Position numbers and translations under genes: made by a program
Shown here: positions 29,282 to 37,882 of the stretch, piece after piece
Numbering within the stretch: the first letter of the stretch is position 1
Layout of the letters: each line of letters begins with the position of its first letter
Notes under the pieces: model-generated
Told to the model about the DNA's origin: nothing
The model's database searches: none
What the model saw: the letters and a program-made list of their open reading frames with translations, nothing else
NCBI GenBank assembly: GCA_963724135.1
Contig: CAVRTA010000006.1
Coordinates: 930,001-994,000 of the forward strand
Direction of reading: 5' to 3'
DNA: 64,000 nucleotides
Origin: DATLGB01 sp963724135
GTDB taxonomy: Bacteria; Actinomycetota; Thermoleophilia; Solirubrobacterales; Solirubrobacteraceae

Positions 29282-30575
29282 TGCACAGTCAACTATAGGC
29301 TCCCTTCCTCCAGGCCCCCGCCGGCCGGCCCTGGCGCAGACCGTCGCGGCCCTGGCGCGCCAGCGCCCGTGGACCGAGCGCATGCGCCGCCGCTACGGGA
29401 ACCTGTTCACGCTGCGGGTGATCGGCTTCGCGCGCCTGATCGTCGTCGCCGATCCCGCGCTGATCCGCCAGGTCTTCACCGAGGACCCCCAGGTCCTGAT
29501 CGTCGGCGGCGATGAGAACCCGCTCGGTCCCGTGCTCGGCGAGCACTCGCTGCTGGTCATCGACGGGGTGCGCCACCTGGAGCAGCGCAAGCTGCTGCTG
29601 CCGCCCTTCCACGGTGAGCGCATGCGCGCGTACGAGGGCCTGATCGCCGAGATCACCGCGGCCGAGGTCGACGGCTGGCGCGACGGCCAGGTCGAGACGC
29701 TGCCGGCCTTCCAGAAGATCACCCTGCGGGCGATCCTGCGCGCGGTGTTCGGGGCGAAGGAGGACGAGGTGGCAGCTCTCGAGCGCATCCTGCCGCCGTT
29801 CGTCGACCTCGGCGCCGCGATGGCGACGCTGGGCCGTCCCTTCCAGAAGGACCTCGGCCCGTGGAGCCCCTGGGGGCGCTTCCTGCGCAAGCGCGCCGAG
29901 GTCGACCGCATGCTCGACGCGCTGATCGAGCGGGCGCGCACGGACCCGGAGCTCGCCGAGCGCGTGGACGTGCTGGCGCTGCTGGTGCAGGCGCGCCATT
30001 CCGACGGCTCGCCGATGGCCAACGCGGAGATGCGCGACCAGCTGCTCACGCTGCTCACCGCGGGGCACGAGACGACCGCGTCGACGCTGGCGTGGGCGGT
30101 CGAGCGGATGCGCCGGAACCCGGAGACGATCCCCCGGCTGCACGATCGCGCCTACCGCGACGCCTTCATCCGCGAGGTGCAGCGCCAGCGTCCCGTCGTG
30201 AGCTTCGCGGCGCGCACGACGATCGCGCCCTATGCGCTCGGTGGCTACACGCTCCCGGCGGGCGTGCGCATCGCGCTGGCGGCGTCGCTGACGCACTTCG
30301 ATCCCGACCTGTTCGCGGAGCCGCAGCGCTTCCGGCCCGAGCGCTTCCTCGACGCCAAGCCGGAGACGTACGCGTGGATCCCCTTCGGCGGCGGGGTGCG
30401 GCGCTGCATCGGCGCCGCGTTCGCGCACATGGAGATGGACGTCGTGCTGCGCACGCTGCTCGAGCGCGTCGAGATCGTCGGCGAGCCGGGCCTGCCCGAC
30501 GCGCGCTGGAAGTTCCGCGGGGTGACGCAGGTCCCCTCGGACGGCGGGCTGGCAACGGTGCGGCGTGTGGCGTAA
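29274..30575 (+). CDS. Cytochrome P450
   Basis: 433 residues. Heme-thiolate monooxygenase. The N-terminal proline-rich SLPPGPRRPALAQT is typical of the family. The I-helix motif AGHETTAS begins at residue 263, the ExxR is Glu301/Arg304 (EVQRQRP), and the heme loop is FGGGVRRCIGAAFA with Cys378. All key residues are present. The start is uncertain: ATG 29274 is the only usual start before the conserved region, but it overlaps the divergent ATPase start by 8 bp. There is a TATAGGCT at 29294-29299 without a suitable start downstream. It heads a run of catabolic genes, overlapping the flavin oxidase by 11 bp. Confidence 0.92.
   Translation: MVIAQSTIGSLPPGPRRPALAQTVAALARQRPWTERMRRRYGNLFTLRVIGFARLIVVADPALIRQVFTEDPQVLIVGGDENPLGPVLGEHSLLVIDGVRHLEQRKLLLPPFHGERMRAYEGLIAEITAAEVDGWRDGQVETLPAFQKITLRAILRAVFGAKEDEVAALERILPPFVDLGAAMATLGRPFQKDLGPWSPWGRFLRKRAEVDRMLDALIERARTDPELAERVDVLALLVQARHSDGSPMANAEMRDQLLTLLTAGHETTASTLAWAVERMRRNPETIPRLHDRAYRDAFIREVQRQRPVVSFAARTTIAPYALGGYTLPAGVRIALAASLTHFDPDLFAEPQRFRPERFLDAKPETYAWIPFGGGVRRCIGAAFAHMEMDVVLRTLLERVEIVGEPGLPDARWKFRGVTQVPSDGGLATVRRVA
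29292..29297 (-). promoter_or_regulatory. -10 box of the ABC ATPase gene
   Basis: TATAGT, 10 nt before the ATG at 29281. On the plus strand the same place reads TATAGGCT, so it could serve both directions. Confidence 0.5.
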
Positions 30576-31827
30576 CTGGGCCGGGGATCAGGCCTGCTCG
30601 CCGGCGGTGCTGGCCGCGCCGCAGACGCCCGACGATCTGCGCTCGGCGGTCGCCGGGGCGGACAAGGTGCGCGTGGCGGGCGCCGGCCACTCGTTCACCG
30701 ATGCCGTGCTCACCGACGGGACGCTGCTGTCGCTCGAGCACCTCGGCCGCGTGCTCGACGTCTCCGGAGACCTCGTGCGCGTGCAGGCCGGGATCACGCT
30801 GCACGCGCTGTCGGACGCGCTGGCGGCGCGCGGCCTCGCGCTGCCGAACCTCGGCGACATCGACGTGCAGTCGATCGCGGGCGCGACCGCGACCGGGACG
30901 CACGGGACCGGCGCCGAGCTTCCCAACCTCTCGGCCGCGATCCGCTCCGTCGAGCTGGTGACGGCGTCCGGCGACGTGCTCGAGCTCGACGGCGGCGACG
31001 AGCTGCTGGCGGCGCGCGTGAGCATCGGGGCGCTCGGCGTCGTCTCCGCGGTCACCGTGCAGGCCGTTCCGGCGTTCGTGCTCGAGGGCGTCGACGGGCC
31101 GGCGCCGCTGGACGAGACGCTCGACCGCCTGGACGAGCTCGGCGCCGCCAGCGAGCACTTCGAGCTGTTCACGTTCCCGCACTCCGACCTGGCGCTGACG
31201 CGGACGAACAGGCGGATCGATGCGGAGGCCGAACCGCGCGGGCGCATCCGCGAGTGGGTCTCCGACATCCTGCTCAAGAACCACGCCTTCGAGGCCGCCT
31301 GCCGGCTCGGCAAGGCCCGTCCGGCCTGGATCCCGCGCATCAACCGCTTCGTCGCGCGGGCCGCCGGGTCGACCCGGCGCGTCGATCGCAGCGACCGCAT
31401 CTTCGCCTCCCCGCGGCGCGTGCGCTTCACCGAGATGGAGTACGCGCTGCCGCGGCAGCACCTGGCCGCGGCGGTACGAGCGGTGCGGGCGGCGATCGAC
31501 GAGCACGGCCTCGCGGTCCCATTCCCGCTCGAGGTGAGGATGGTGGCCGGCGATGACGCGCTGCTCTCGCCGGCCGGAGGCCGCACGACCGGCTACGTCG
31601 CGGCGCACATGTACCGCGGGATGGAGTGGGAGCCCTACTTCCGCGCGGTCGAGGCGATCATGGACGGGTTCGACGGGCGCCCGCACTGGGGCAAGCGCCA
31701 CTTCCAGACGGCGGAGACGCTGGCGCCCCGCTACCCCGGCTGGGAGCGCTTCCTGGCCGTCCGCGAGCGGCTCGATCCGGGGCGCAAGTTCACCAACGCG
31801 TATGTCGCCCGAGTCCTTGGGAACTGA
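30565..31827 (+). CDS. FAD-linked oxidase, AldO/lactone-oxidase family
   Basis: 420 residues. The N-terminus NWAGDQACSP starts the family's substrate/FAD region. The PP-loop has VRVAGAGHSFTDAV, in which the histidine corresponds to the covalent FAD site of alditol oxidase. IAGATATGTHGTGAELPN and ISIGALGVV-like SIGALGVVSAVTV follow, and the C-terminal HWGKRHFQT motif carries the catalytic Lys/His. It should oxidise a sugar alcohol, lactone or related polyol to a carbonyl with O2. The GTG start overlaps P450; the end overlaps the PLP enzyme gene by 26 bp. This is one operon. Confidence 0.9.
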   Translation: MWRNWAGDQACSPAVLAAPQTPDDLRSAVAGADKVRVAGAGHSFTDAVLTDGTLLSLEHLGRVLDVSGDLVRVQAGITLHALSDALAARGLALPNLGDIDVQSIAGATATGTHGTGAELPNLSAAIRSVELVTASGDVLELDGGDELLAARVSIGALGVVSAVTVQAVPAFVLEGVDGPAPLDETLDRLDELGAASEHFELFTFPHSDLALTRTNRRIDAEAEPRGRIREWVSDILLKNHAFEAACRLGKARPAWIPRINRFVARAAGSTRRVDRSDRIFASPRRVRFTEMEYALPRQHLAAAVRAVRAAIDEHGLAVPFPLEVRMVAGDDALLSPAGGRTTGYVAAHMYRGMEWEPYFRAVEAIMDGFDGRPHWGKRHFQTAETLAPRYPGWERFLAVRERLDPGRKFTNAYVARVLGN

Positions 31828-32689
31828 TCTGCCGCGCGTGCGGCTGCACGCGGGCGGGCCGACGCCGGTGAGGCAGCTGGACGACGGCCTGTGGCTCAAG
31901 GACGACGGCGCGTTCGGGTCCGGCGGCTGGGGCGGCAACAAGGTGCGCAAGCTCGAGTGGCTGCTGGGGCCGCGCCCGAAGCGGATCCTCACCTTCGGCG
32001 GCCGGGCGACCAACTGGGGCCTCGCGACCGCTCTGTACGGCCGCGAGCACGGCGTCGAGACGGTGCTCGCGCTAGTGGATCAGCCCATGGACGAGCATGC
32101 CGTCGCCCAGTTCGAGCGCATCCGCGCCTCGGGCGCGCGCGTGGTGTTGACGCACGGTCGCCGGCGCACGCTCGCGGCACTGCCGTGGCTGTGGCTGCGC
32201 TTCGGAGGTCCGACGGTGCTGCCGCCGGGCGGGTCGACGCCGCTGGGCGCGGTCGGCTACGTCGACGCGGCGTTCGAGATCGCCGCCCAGGTGCGGGCTG
32301 GGGAGCTGCCAGAGCCCGACCACGTGGTGTGCGCGGTCGGCTCGGGCGGGACGGCCGCGGGCCTGGTCGTCGGGTTGCAAGCGGCGGGGTTGCGCAGTCG
32401 CGTCCTCGGGGTCGTCGTCAACGACCAGCTGCGGCTCGACCACGACCGCATCGCCACGCTCGCGCAGAGGTGCGCGCGGCTGCTGCGACGCCGCGGCGCG
32501 CAGCTGGGCGTGCTGTCGCTGGGCGAGGACGCCTTCGACCTCACGCGGGACTATCTCGGCGGCGGCTACGGGCACGCCCTGCCGGGTGCCCCCGAGGGCT
32601 TCGACCCGGTCTACACGGCGAAGGCGATGGCGGCGGCGCGCGAGCTCGACGGGATGACGCTGTTCCTGCAGACGAACGGCCCGCGATGA
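31802..32689 (+). CDS. PLP enzyme of the D-cysteine desulfhydrase/ACC deaminase family
   Basis: 295 residues. Contains the PLP lysine region GGNKVRKLEWLLG and the phosphate-binding loop VGSGGTAAGLVVG. LTFGGRATNWGLATA and GGGYGHALP complete the pattern for 1-aminocyclopropane-1-carboxylate deaminase/D-cysteine desulfhydrase proteins. These remove amino groups from small amino acids. The tight overlap with the upstream oxidase and with the downstream deaminase/aldolase (ATGA) implies a shared pathway for D-amino acids or amino-sugar acids. The exact substrate cannot be read from sequence. The start at ATG 31802 lies inside the oxidase end; the N-terminus is proline-rich and may be a few residues shorter. 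Confidence 0.85.
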   Translation: MSPESLGTDLPRVRLHAGGPTPVRQLDDGLWLKDDGAFGSGGWGGNKVRKLEWLLGPRPKRILTFGGRATNWGLATALYGREHGVETVLALVDQPMDEHAVAQFERIRASGARVVLTHGRRRTLAALPWLWLRFGGPTVLPPGGSTPLGAVGYVDAAFEIAAQVRAGELPEPDHVVCAVGSGGTAAGLVVGLQAAGLRSRVLGVVVNDQLRLDHDRIATLAQRCARLLRRRGAQLGVLSLGEDAFDLTRDYLGGGYGHALPGAPEGFDPVYTAKAMAAARELDGMTLFLQTNGPR

Positions 32690-33771
32690 GCCAGCACGAG
32701 CGGCTCGAGCGCGCGACGGCGGACCTCGAGCCTCCGTTCGCGGTCGTCGACCTCGACGCCTTCGACGCCAACCGCTCCGACATGGCGCGCCGGTCCGCCA
32801 AACCGATCCGCGTGGCGAGCAAGTCGGTGCGCTGCCGGGCGCTGATCGAACGCGCCCTGGAGCACCCCGGGTACCGCGGCATCCTCGCCTACAGCGTGGC
32901 CGAGGCGCGCTGGCTCGGCCACGACGATGTGCTGGTCGCCTACCCGAGCGCTTCACCCGGCGAGGTCCCGCCCGGCGTCACCGTGATGGTCGACTGCGTC
33001 GCGCACCTCGAGCCGCTGGCGGCGGGCACGCGGGTGTGCATCGACGTCGACGCGGGGCTGTGGCTGCTCGGCGGCAGGGTGAAGATCGGCGCCAAGCGCT
33101 CGCCCGTGCACACACCCGAGCAGGCGGCGGCGCTGGCTCGCGAGATCGAGGCGCGCGGCCTGAAGCTCGTCGGGGTGATGGCCTACGAGTCGCAGATCGC
33201 GGGCGTCTCGGACCGGCAGGCAGCCGTGCGCGCGATGAAGCGGCTCTCCCGCCGCGATATCGCGCGGCGGCGGGCCGCGATCGTGGCGGCGCTGCCGCCG
33301 CTCGAGCTCGTCAACGCGGGCGGCACCGGCAGCCTGGAGTCGTCGTCGGCCGAGGACGCCGTCACCGAGGTCGCCGCCGGCTCGGGCCTGTACGCGCCGG
33401 CGCTGTTCGACGCGTACGCGAGCTTCTCCCCCACGCCGGCCGCGTTCTTCGCGCTGCCGGTCGTGCGCCGGCCGGCGCGGGGCGTGGCGACGCTCTTCTC
33501 CGGCGGCTACCTGGCGTCGGGTGCGGCGACAGAGGACCGCCTGCCCGTCCCGACCTACCCGGCCGGGCTCAGGCTCGACGCGCGCGAGGGCGCGGGCGAG
33601 GTGCAGACCCCCGTCATCGGTGCCGACCTCGAGCTCGGCGAGCGGGTCTGGCTGCGCCACGCCAAGGCGGGCGAGCTGTGCGAGCGCTTCGAGGTGCTGC
33701 ACCTCGTCGCCGGCGACGAGGTCGTACAGACCGTCCCGACCTACCGCGGCGAGGGACAGAACTTCGGATGA
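32686..33771 (+). CDS. Amino acid deaminase/aldolase (alanine racemase N-terminal / D-threonine aldolase-like)
   Basis: 361 residues. PLP-binding alanine-racemase-type barrel: the lysine is in VASKSVRC, and GILAYSVAEARWL and MVDCVAHLEPLA are strand-end motifs. The C-terminal D-serine dehydratase-like part has TPVIGADLELGERVWLRHAK, then GELCERFEVLHLVAGDE and TYRGEG, where His and Cys coordinate a divalent metal in this family. It should cleave or deaminate beta-hydroxy D-amino acids. It overlaps the upstream PLP gene as ATGA, and is followed 23 bp later by a separate promoter. Confidence 0.87.
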   Translation: MSQHERLERATADLEPPFAVVDLDAFDANRSDMARRSAKPIRVASKSVRCRALIERALEHPGYRGILAYSVAEARWLGHDDVLVAYPSASPGEVPPGVTVMVDCVAHLEPLAAGTRVCIDVDAGLWLLGGRVKIGAKRSPVHTPEQAAALAREIEARGLKLVGVMAYESQIAGVSDRQAAVRAMKRLSRRDIARRRAAIVAALPPLELVNAGGTGSLESSSAEDAVTEVAAGSGLYAPALFDAYASFSPTPAAFFALPVVRRPARGVATLFSGGYLASGAATEDRLPVPTYPAGLRLDAREGAGEVQTPVIGADLELGERVWLRHAKAGELCERFEVLHLVAGDEVVQTVPTYRGEGQNFG

Positions 33772-33782
33772 GGTCCCGTGGG

Positions 33783-33788
33783 TAGCGT
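33783..33788 (+). promoter_or_regulatory. -10 box of the ring-cleaving dioxygenase gene
   Basis: TAGCGT ends 6 nt before the ATG at 33795; no Shine-Dalgarno sequence. A leaderless start independent of the upstream operon. Confidence 0.5.
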
Positions 33789-33794
33789 GCACGT

Positions 33795-34718
33795 ATGGAG
33801 CTCCACGCCCTGCACCACGTGACGATGATCACCGGCGACGCGCGGGCGAACGTCGCCTTCTACGCGGACCTGCTCGGGCTGCGGATGGTCAAGAAGACGG
33901 TCAACTTCGACATGCCCGAGGCCTACCACCTGTACTTCGCCGACGAGCGGGGGACGCCCGGCACGGTGCTGACGTGGTTCGAGTTCCCGCACGCGCGGCC
34001 CGGCGAAGCGGGGGCGGGGATGATCCACCGGCTCGAGCTCGGCGTCGGCGGCGACGCGGCGCTGGAGTTCTGGAAGGACCGTCTCGACGCCGCCGGCTAC
34101 CCCGCGACCGAGTCCGGAAAGGGGCTGCGCTTTCGCGACTACGACGGGCTCGAGCTCGAGCTCCAGGGCGACACGCACGGCAACCCGCCGCTGACCGCCC
34201 GGCACCCGGAGATCCCGGAGGAGCACGCCATCCAGGGGGTGCAGGGCGCGCGCGCCTACGCGGCCGACCCGGACTCGGCGCGGTCACTGCTCGTCGACAC
34301 GCTCGGCTTCGACCACAAGCGCGACCACGAGTACGTGCTCGGCCACGGCGACCGGCACGTGCACTGGGGCTACGACCAGACCGACAAACGGGGCCGGGAG
34401 GGCGCCGGCACCGTCCACCACATCGCCTGGCACTCGCCCGACGACCAGCATGCCGACTGGCAGCAGCGCGTGCGCGCGGCCGGCCAGCGGGTCACCCCGA
34501 TCATCGACCGCGACTACTTCCAGTCGATCTACTTCCGCACGCTGCAGGGGGTCCTGTTCGAGATCGCGACCACGTCGCCGGGATTCACGGTCGACGAGGA
34601 TCCCGAGCGCCTGGGCGAGGAGCTGCGATTGCCCGCGCAGCACGAGCATCTGCGCGCGCACCTCGAGCAGCGCCTGACGCCGCTCACGAACCCCCGGAGC
34701 CAGTGGTCGTCCACGTAA
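33795..34718 (+). CDS. VOC-family ring-cleaving dioxygenase (MhqO/LinE-like)
   Basis: 307 residues, normal for this two-domain family. The N-terminal domain has HALHHVTMITGDARANVAFY, RMVKKTVNFDMPEAYHLYF and GTVLTWFEFPHA. The second domain has GAGTVHHIAWHSPDDQHADW and FQSIYFRTLQGVLFEIAT. The His/His/Glu metal set fits H in LHHVT, H in HHIAW and E in LFEIAT. Relatives cleave hydroquinones or act in quinone resistance. A ring substrate made by the upstream P450 is possible. Confidence 0.88.
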   Translation: MELHALHHVTMITGDARANVAFYADLLGLRMVKKTVNFDMPEAYHLYFADERGTPGTVLTWFEFPHARPGEAGAGMIHRLELGVGGDAALEFWKDRLDAAGYPATESGKGLRFRDYDGLELELQGDTHGNPPLTARHPEIPEEHAIQGVQGARAYAADPDSARSLLVDTLGFDHKRDHEYVLGHGDRHVHWGYDQTDKRGREGAGTVHHIAWHSPDDQHADWQQRVRAAGQRVTPIIDRDYFQSIYFRTLQGVLFEIATTSPGFTVDEDPERLGEELRLPAQHEHLRAHLEQRLTPLTNPRSQWSST

Positions 34719-34774
34719 GTACGTCCCGCCGCATGGTGTTCCCCGGCGCCGCGTGCCCAGGACGCAGGGAGGGT

Positions 34775-34793
34775 GCAATGGCGGCGCCATTGC
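34775..34793. promoter_or_regulatory. Perfect 19-bp palindrome in the hydrolase leader
   Basis: GCAATGGCGGCGCCATTGC, 9-bp arms around one base, ~75 bp before the hydrolase start. It has no T-run after it, so an operator or RNA hairpin is as likely as a terminator. Confidence 0.4.
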
Positions 34794-34866
34794 CCCGACC
34801 GAGGACGCCGGCAGGCGGCGATCGGGGGGCGCCAGGCTCGGAAGGTACTTGTGGGGGCGGCCACTA

Positions 34867-35499
34867 GTGGGCCTAGTCCTCGCCGAGCGGCCCGCGCGCG
34901 GCGAGGCCGCCGGACTGCTCGTCCTGCATCACGGGCGCGGGACCTCCGAGCACGACCTGCTCGGGCTCGCCGACGCGCTCGACCCGGACGGTCGCCTGCA
35001 CGTCGCGTGCCCGCGCGGCCCGCTCCAGCTGCCCGGCATGCCCGGCTACCACTGGTACGCGGTTCCGCGCGTCGGCTACCCGGACCCCGACACGTTCTGG
35101 GCCGCTCGCGCCGCGCTGGCCGAGACCCACGACGCGCTGTGGGAGCGCTTCACGCCCGAGCAGACCGTCCTCGGCGGATTCTCGATGGGGACGGTGATGA
35201 GCTACACGATGGCCTTCGACCCCGAGCGACCGGCAGTCGCCGGCGTGCTCGCCTTCAGCGGCTTCATCGCCACCGTGGAGGGGTGGGCGCCGGACCTGGA
35301 ACGGGACACGCCCGTCTTCATCGCCCACGGCCGCAACGACCCGGTCATCTCGGTCGACTTCGCCCGCTCGGCGCGCGCGCGGCTGCGTTCCGAGGTCGAG
35401 TACCACGAGTCCGACGCCGCGCACCAGATCGACCCCGCCGACGTCCCGGCCGCGGTCAGCTGGCTGGCCGACCGAACCGCAGGTGGCGCGCCGGCCTGA
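34867..35499 (+). CDS. Alpha/beta hydrolase of the phospholipase/carboxylesterase type
   Basis: 210 residues. LLVLHHGRGTSEHDLLGLA is the first strand and oxyanion region; the nucleophile is Ser106 in GGFSMGTV; Asp in HGRNDPVI and His in SDAAHQID complete the triad. Similar proteins are carboxylesterases of the YpfH/YtpA group. The start is uncertain: GTG 34867 begins right before the first strand; upstream in-frame starts would add a basic tail with no similarity I recognise. The end overlaps the convergent GH31 gene by 44 bp. Confidence 0.85.
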   Translation: MGLVLAERPARGEAAGLLVLHHGRGTSEHDLLGLADALDPDGRLHVACPRGPLQLPGMPGYHWYAVPRVGYPDPDTFWAARAALAETHDALWERFTPEQTVLGGFSMGTVMSYTMAFDPERPAVAGVLAFSGFIATVEGWAPDLERDTPVFIAHGRNDPVISVDFARSARARLRSEVEYHESDAAHQIDPADVPAAVSWLADRTAGGAPA

Positions 35500-37375
35500 G
35501 CTCGGAGGGGCGGCGCTTGTAGAGGCTCTCGATGCGCCGCGGCAGCACTCCGATGCGGGCGCCGGCCCGCACCAGCAGCGGCAGGCGGCCGAGCGGTGCC
35601 GGCACCGTCACCTCGCCGGGCCCTCGCAGCACGGTGCGGCGGCGCCAGAAGTCCACCCAGCGCCCGCGCGGCAGGTAGAGCCTGCGCGTGGTCGCGCCCT
35701 CGGTCACCACGGGCGCCACGAGCAGATCGGGACCGAGCAGGTACTCGTCCTCGCGCGCGACGGCCTTCGGGTCGTTCGGGTAGCGCAGCGACAGGTGGCG
35801 CATGAGCGGGATGCCGCGCCGGTCGTAGGCGCGCTGCGCCTTCGCCAAATACGGGTACAGCCGCGTGCGCAGGCGCGCGTAGCGGACCCAGGTCGGCAGC
35901 ACGTCCTTGTCGAAGATCTGCGCCCGCGTCGACGGCCGCAGCGTGAAGCCGTTGGCCTGCATCCGCATGATGCCCGAGGCGAAGCCGAACTCGATCCAGC
36001 GGTGCAGCAGCTCGGGTGTCGTCTGGGGCTCGGAGAGCGCGAAGAAGCCGCCGATGTCCGACCCCCACAGCGACACTCCGCTGAGGCCCATCGACAATCC
36101 GTTCCTGACCGCCGACTCGAGGCCGTCGAAGCCCCACGAGGTCGTCGGATCGCCGCCCCAGACGATCTGGCTGTGTTCGGCGGCGCCGGTCCAGCCGCTG
36201 CGGTTGAAGCGCGCCAGCGGCCGGCCCGCGCGCTCGCGCGCGTAGGCGTGGGCGGCCGCGTGGTAGTCGACGACGTAGCGGTTGTGGCCGGCCGCACCGG
36301 TCGAGCCGTCGGACTGGTGGGCGTCGTCGGGCGTGTACTCGCCGAAGTCCTCCATCCACCCGTCGTAGCCGTCCTTGACCGCCTCGTCGAGCGTGTCGCC
36401 GTACAGCCGCCGTCCCGCCTCGGACGTGAAGTCGTACTGGCTGACGAAGAAGGCGCTCGACCCCGTGTAGCGGTAGACGTACGGGTTGCCGAGCGCGTCC
36501 TTGGTCAGCGCACCGGCGTCGCGCGCCGGGTCGTAGCGCGCACTGTGGCTCGTGCACACCATCGGGTTGAAGTAGGTGGTGACGGCGAGGCCGGCGGCGT
36601 GGAAGCGCTCGGTCCGCGCCCGCTCGCGCGCGGTGACCTGGTCGCCGCACGGCAGGTAGTGCGTGTAGGTCTGGACGAGCGAGCCCGCGGCCTTGTGCTC
36701 CTTGAGGAGCTTGAGGTTCGCCGCCTCGTCGCCGCGCGGCTGCCACCACGGCCCGAAGTAGAACGGGGCAGCGGCCGGCGGCTGGCGGCCGACGCGCGCG
36801 GTGAAGCGACGCAGCGCCGCGGCCGGCGTCGGGCCTGCGAAGACGTCGAAGCCGAGGTGCTCGCCGTCGACCTCGACCCGCCACGGCGACCCGAGCCGGA
36901 ACACCGAGCGCCCGTCGTCGGTGACGAGCAGCCCGGCGCCGCGGCTCGAGAGCAGCCACGGGATCGGGAAGTAGGTCGCGTCGGCGCGGTCGTTCTGACC
37001 CGGGAGCGGCACGAAGCCGCGGATGAAGGGGTCCTCGATGTCCTGGTAGGGACCCTCGGTGACGCGGTTCTCGACGTCACCGCCCGTGCGCACCACCGCA
37101 TCCGAGCGCTCGCCGAAGCCCAGGAACCGCTCGCCGGGCTGGGTCGCGAAGCTGACGCGCATCGCGTCCGCCCCGGGAGCCGCGACGTCGTAGTGCACGA
37201 CGCCGGGCGCGACCTGCGTCACCTTCGGCTCCGGCGCGTCGCTCCAGACCCCGAGCCGGCGCTGCTCGATCCTGCCCTCGCCGAAGACGAGCCGGCCCGC
37301 ATCGTCGCGGATGTCGAACGCCTCAGCGGGTGGCGCCAGCGCCAGCGCGGCCAGGAACACGACGACGAGGCGCAT
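35456..37375 (-). CDS. Secreted glycoside hydrolase family 31 (alpha-glucosidase/xylosidase-like)
   Basis: 639 residues with a signal peptide (LVVVFLAALALAPPAEA). GH31 landmarks are the N-terminal FLGFGERSDAV, PWWQPRGDEAANLKLL, the nucleophile Asp343 in GWMEDFGEYT, and acid/base Asp409 in IVWGGDPTTSW. SGVSLWGSDIGGFFA, FASGIMRMQANG and YARLRTRLYPYL are further family blocks. The protein hydrolyses alpha-linked glucosides or xylosides outside the cytoplasm. It is shorter than the ~700-1,000-residue average but has both catalytic residues. The ATG start is 7 nt after TACGGT. Confidence 0.93.
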   Translation of the reverse strand: MRLVVVFLAALALAPPAEAFDIRDDAGRLVFGEGRIEQRRLGVWSDAPEPKVTQVAPGVVHYDVAAPGADAMRVSFATQPGERFLGFGERSDAVVRTGGDVENRVTEGPYQDIEDPFIRGFVPLPGQNDRADATYFPIPWLLSSRGAGLLVTDDGRSVFRLGSPWRVEVDGEHLGFDVFAGPTPAAALRRFTARVGRQPPAAAPFYFGPWWQPRGDEAANLKLLKEHKAAGSLVQTYTHYLPCGDQVTARERARTERFHAAGLAVTTYFNPMVCTSHSARYDPARDAGALTKDALGNPYVYRYTGSSAFFVSQYDFTSEAGRRLYGDTLDEAVKDGYDGWMEDFGEYTPDDAHQSDGSTGAAGHNRYVVDYHAAAHAYARERAGRPLARFNRSGWTGAAEHSQIVWGGDPTTSWGFDGLESAVRNGLSMGLSGVSLWGSDIGGFFALSEPQTTPELLHRWIEFGFASGIMRMQANGFTLRPSTRAQIFDKDVLPTWVRYARLRTRLYPYLAKAQRAYDRRGIPLMRHLSLRYPNDPKAVAREDEYLLGPDLLVAPVVTEGATTRRLYLPRGRWVDFWRRRTVLRGPGEVTVPAPLGRLPLLVRAGARIGVLPRRIESLYKRRPSELRPARHLRFGRPAS

Positions 37376-37382
37376 GGGCGCG

Positions 37383-37402
37383 ACCGTAGCGATCGGTACG
37401 CT
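37383..37402. promoter_or_regulatory. Divergent promoters (GH31 / 37414 gene)
   Basis: Minus strand TACGGT (37388-37383) is 7 nt before the GH31 ATG at 37375. Plus strand TACGCT (37397-37402) is 11 nt before the GTG at 37414. A GATC-centred TAGCGATCGGTACG lies between. Confidence 0.5.
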
Positions 37403-37413
37403 CCCTCGCGCCG

Positions 37414-37749
37414 GTGAGCGAGCCCGACATCGAGTTGCACTACGCCCTGCATGCGCTTCCGCCGGGGCGCTTCCCGTTCCGCCGCTGGCGCTTCGAGCTC
37501 TGGCACGGGCAGCGCCTGCTCGCCACGGGCTGGCGCACGACCGAGCACCACGCCGAGCGCGCGCTGCGCGAGCGGGCCGCCCGCGTCGCCCACCGCGTAC
37601 GGGGCCTGCACCTGCTGCGCGCCGAGCACGCCGAGGCGTCCGGGCCTCTGCGCCACGGCGTCGTGGCCCGGGTCAGCTGCGGCGCCGTCTCCTGCCTGCT
37701 GGTGCCGCTGGCGGTTGGCGCGTTCGCCGGCGACGGGTCGCTGCGGTAG
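37414..37749 (+). CDS. Small hypothetical protein
   Basis: 111 residues, no family recognised. It opens with IELHYALHALPPGRFPFRRW and RFELWHGQRLLATGWRTT, a beta-hairpin-like start, then an Arg-rich helix (AERALRERAARVAHRVRGLH) and a C-terminal hydrophobic stretch (CGAVSCLLVPLAVGAFAG), possibly a membrane segment. Codon usage and the upstream TACGCT box support a real gene, though short and unknown. It is followed by the REP-like repeat cluster. Confidence 0.5.
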   Translation: MSEPDIELHYALHALPPGRFPFRRWRFELWHGQRLLATGWRTTEHHAERALRERAARVAHRVRGLHLLRAEHAEASGPLRHGVVARVSCGAVSCLLVPLAVGAFAGDGSLR

Positions 37750-37776
37750 CCCTCTCGCGATCAGGGGCGGGAGACC

Positions 37777-37882
37777 CCAACCGCGCCGGATTTCCACCGG
37801 TTACCCCGAACCGCGCCAGATTCCCACCGTCTTCCGGCGGGAACTTGGCGCACCTGGCGCTGACCGGTGGAAATCCGGCGCG
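37777..37882. repeat. REP-like inverted-repeat cluster (four units)
   Basis: Two units point right (AACCGCGCCGGATTTCCACC and AACCGCGCCAGATTCCCACC) and two left. The outer pair is an exact 20-bp inverted repeat, CGCGCCGGATTTCCACCGGT at 37782-37801 and its complement at 37863-37882. The inner pair is imperfect. The cluster ends next to the stop codon of the convergent hydrolase. Confidence 0.75.
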
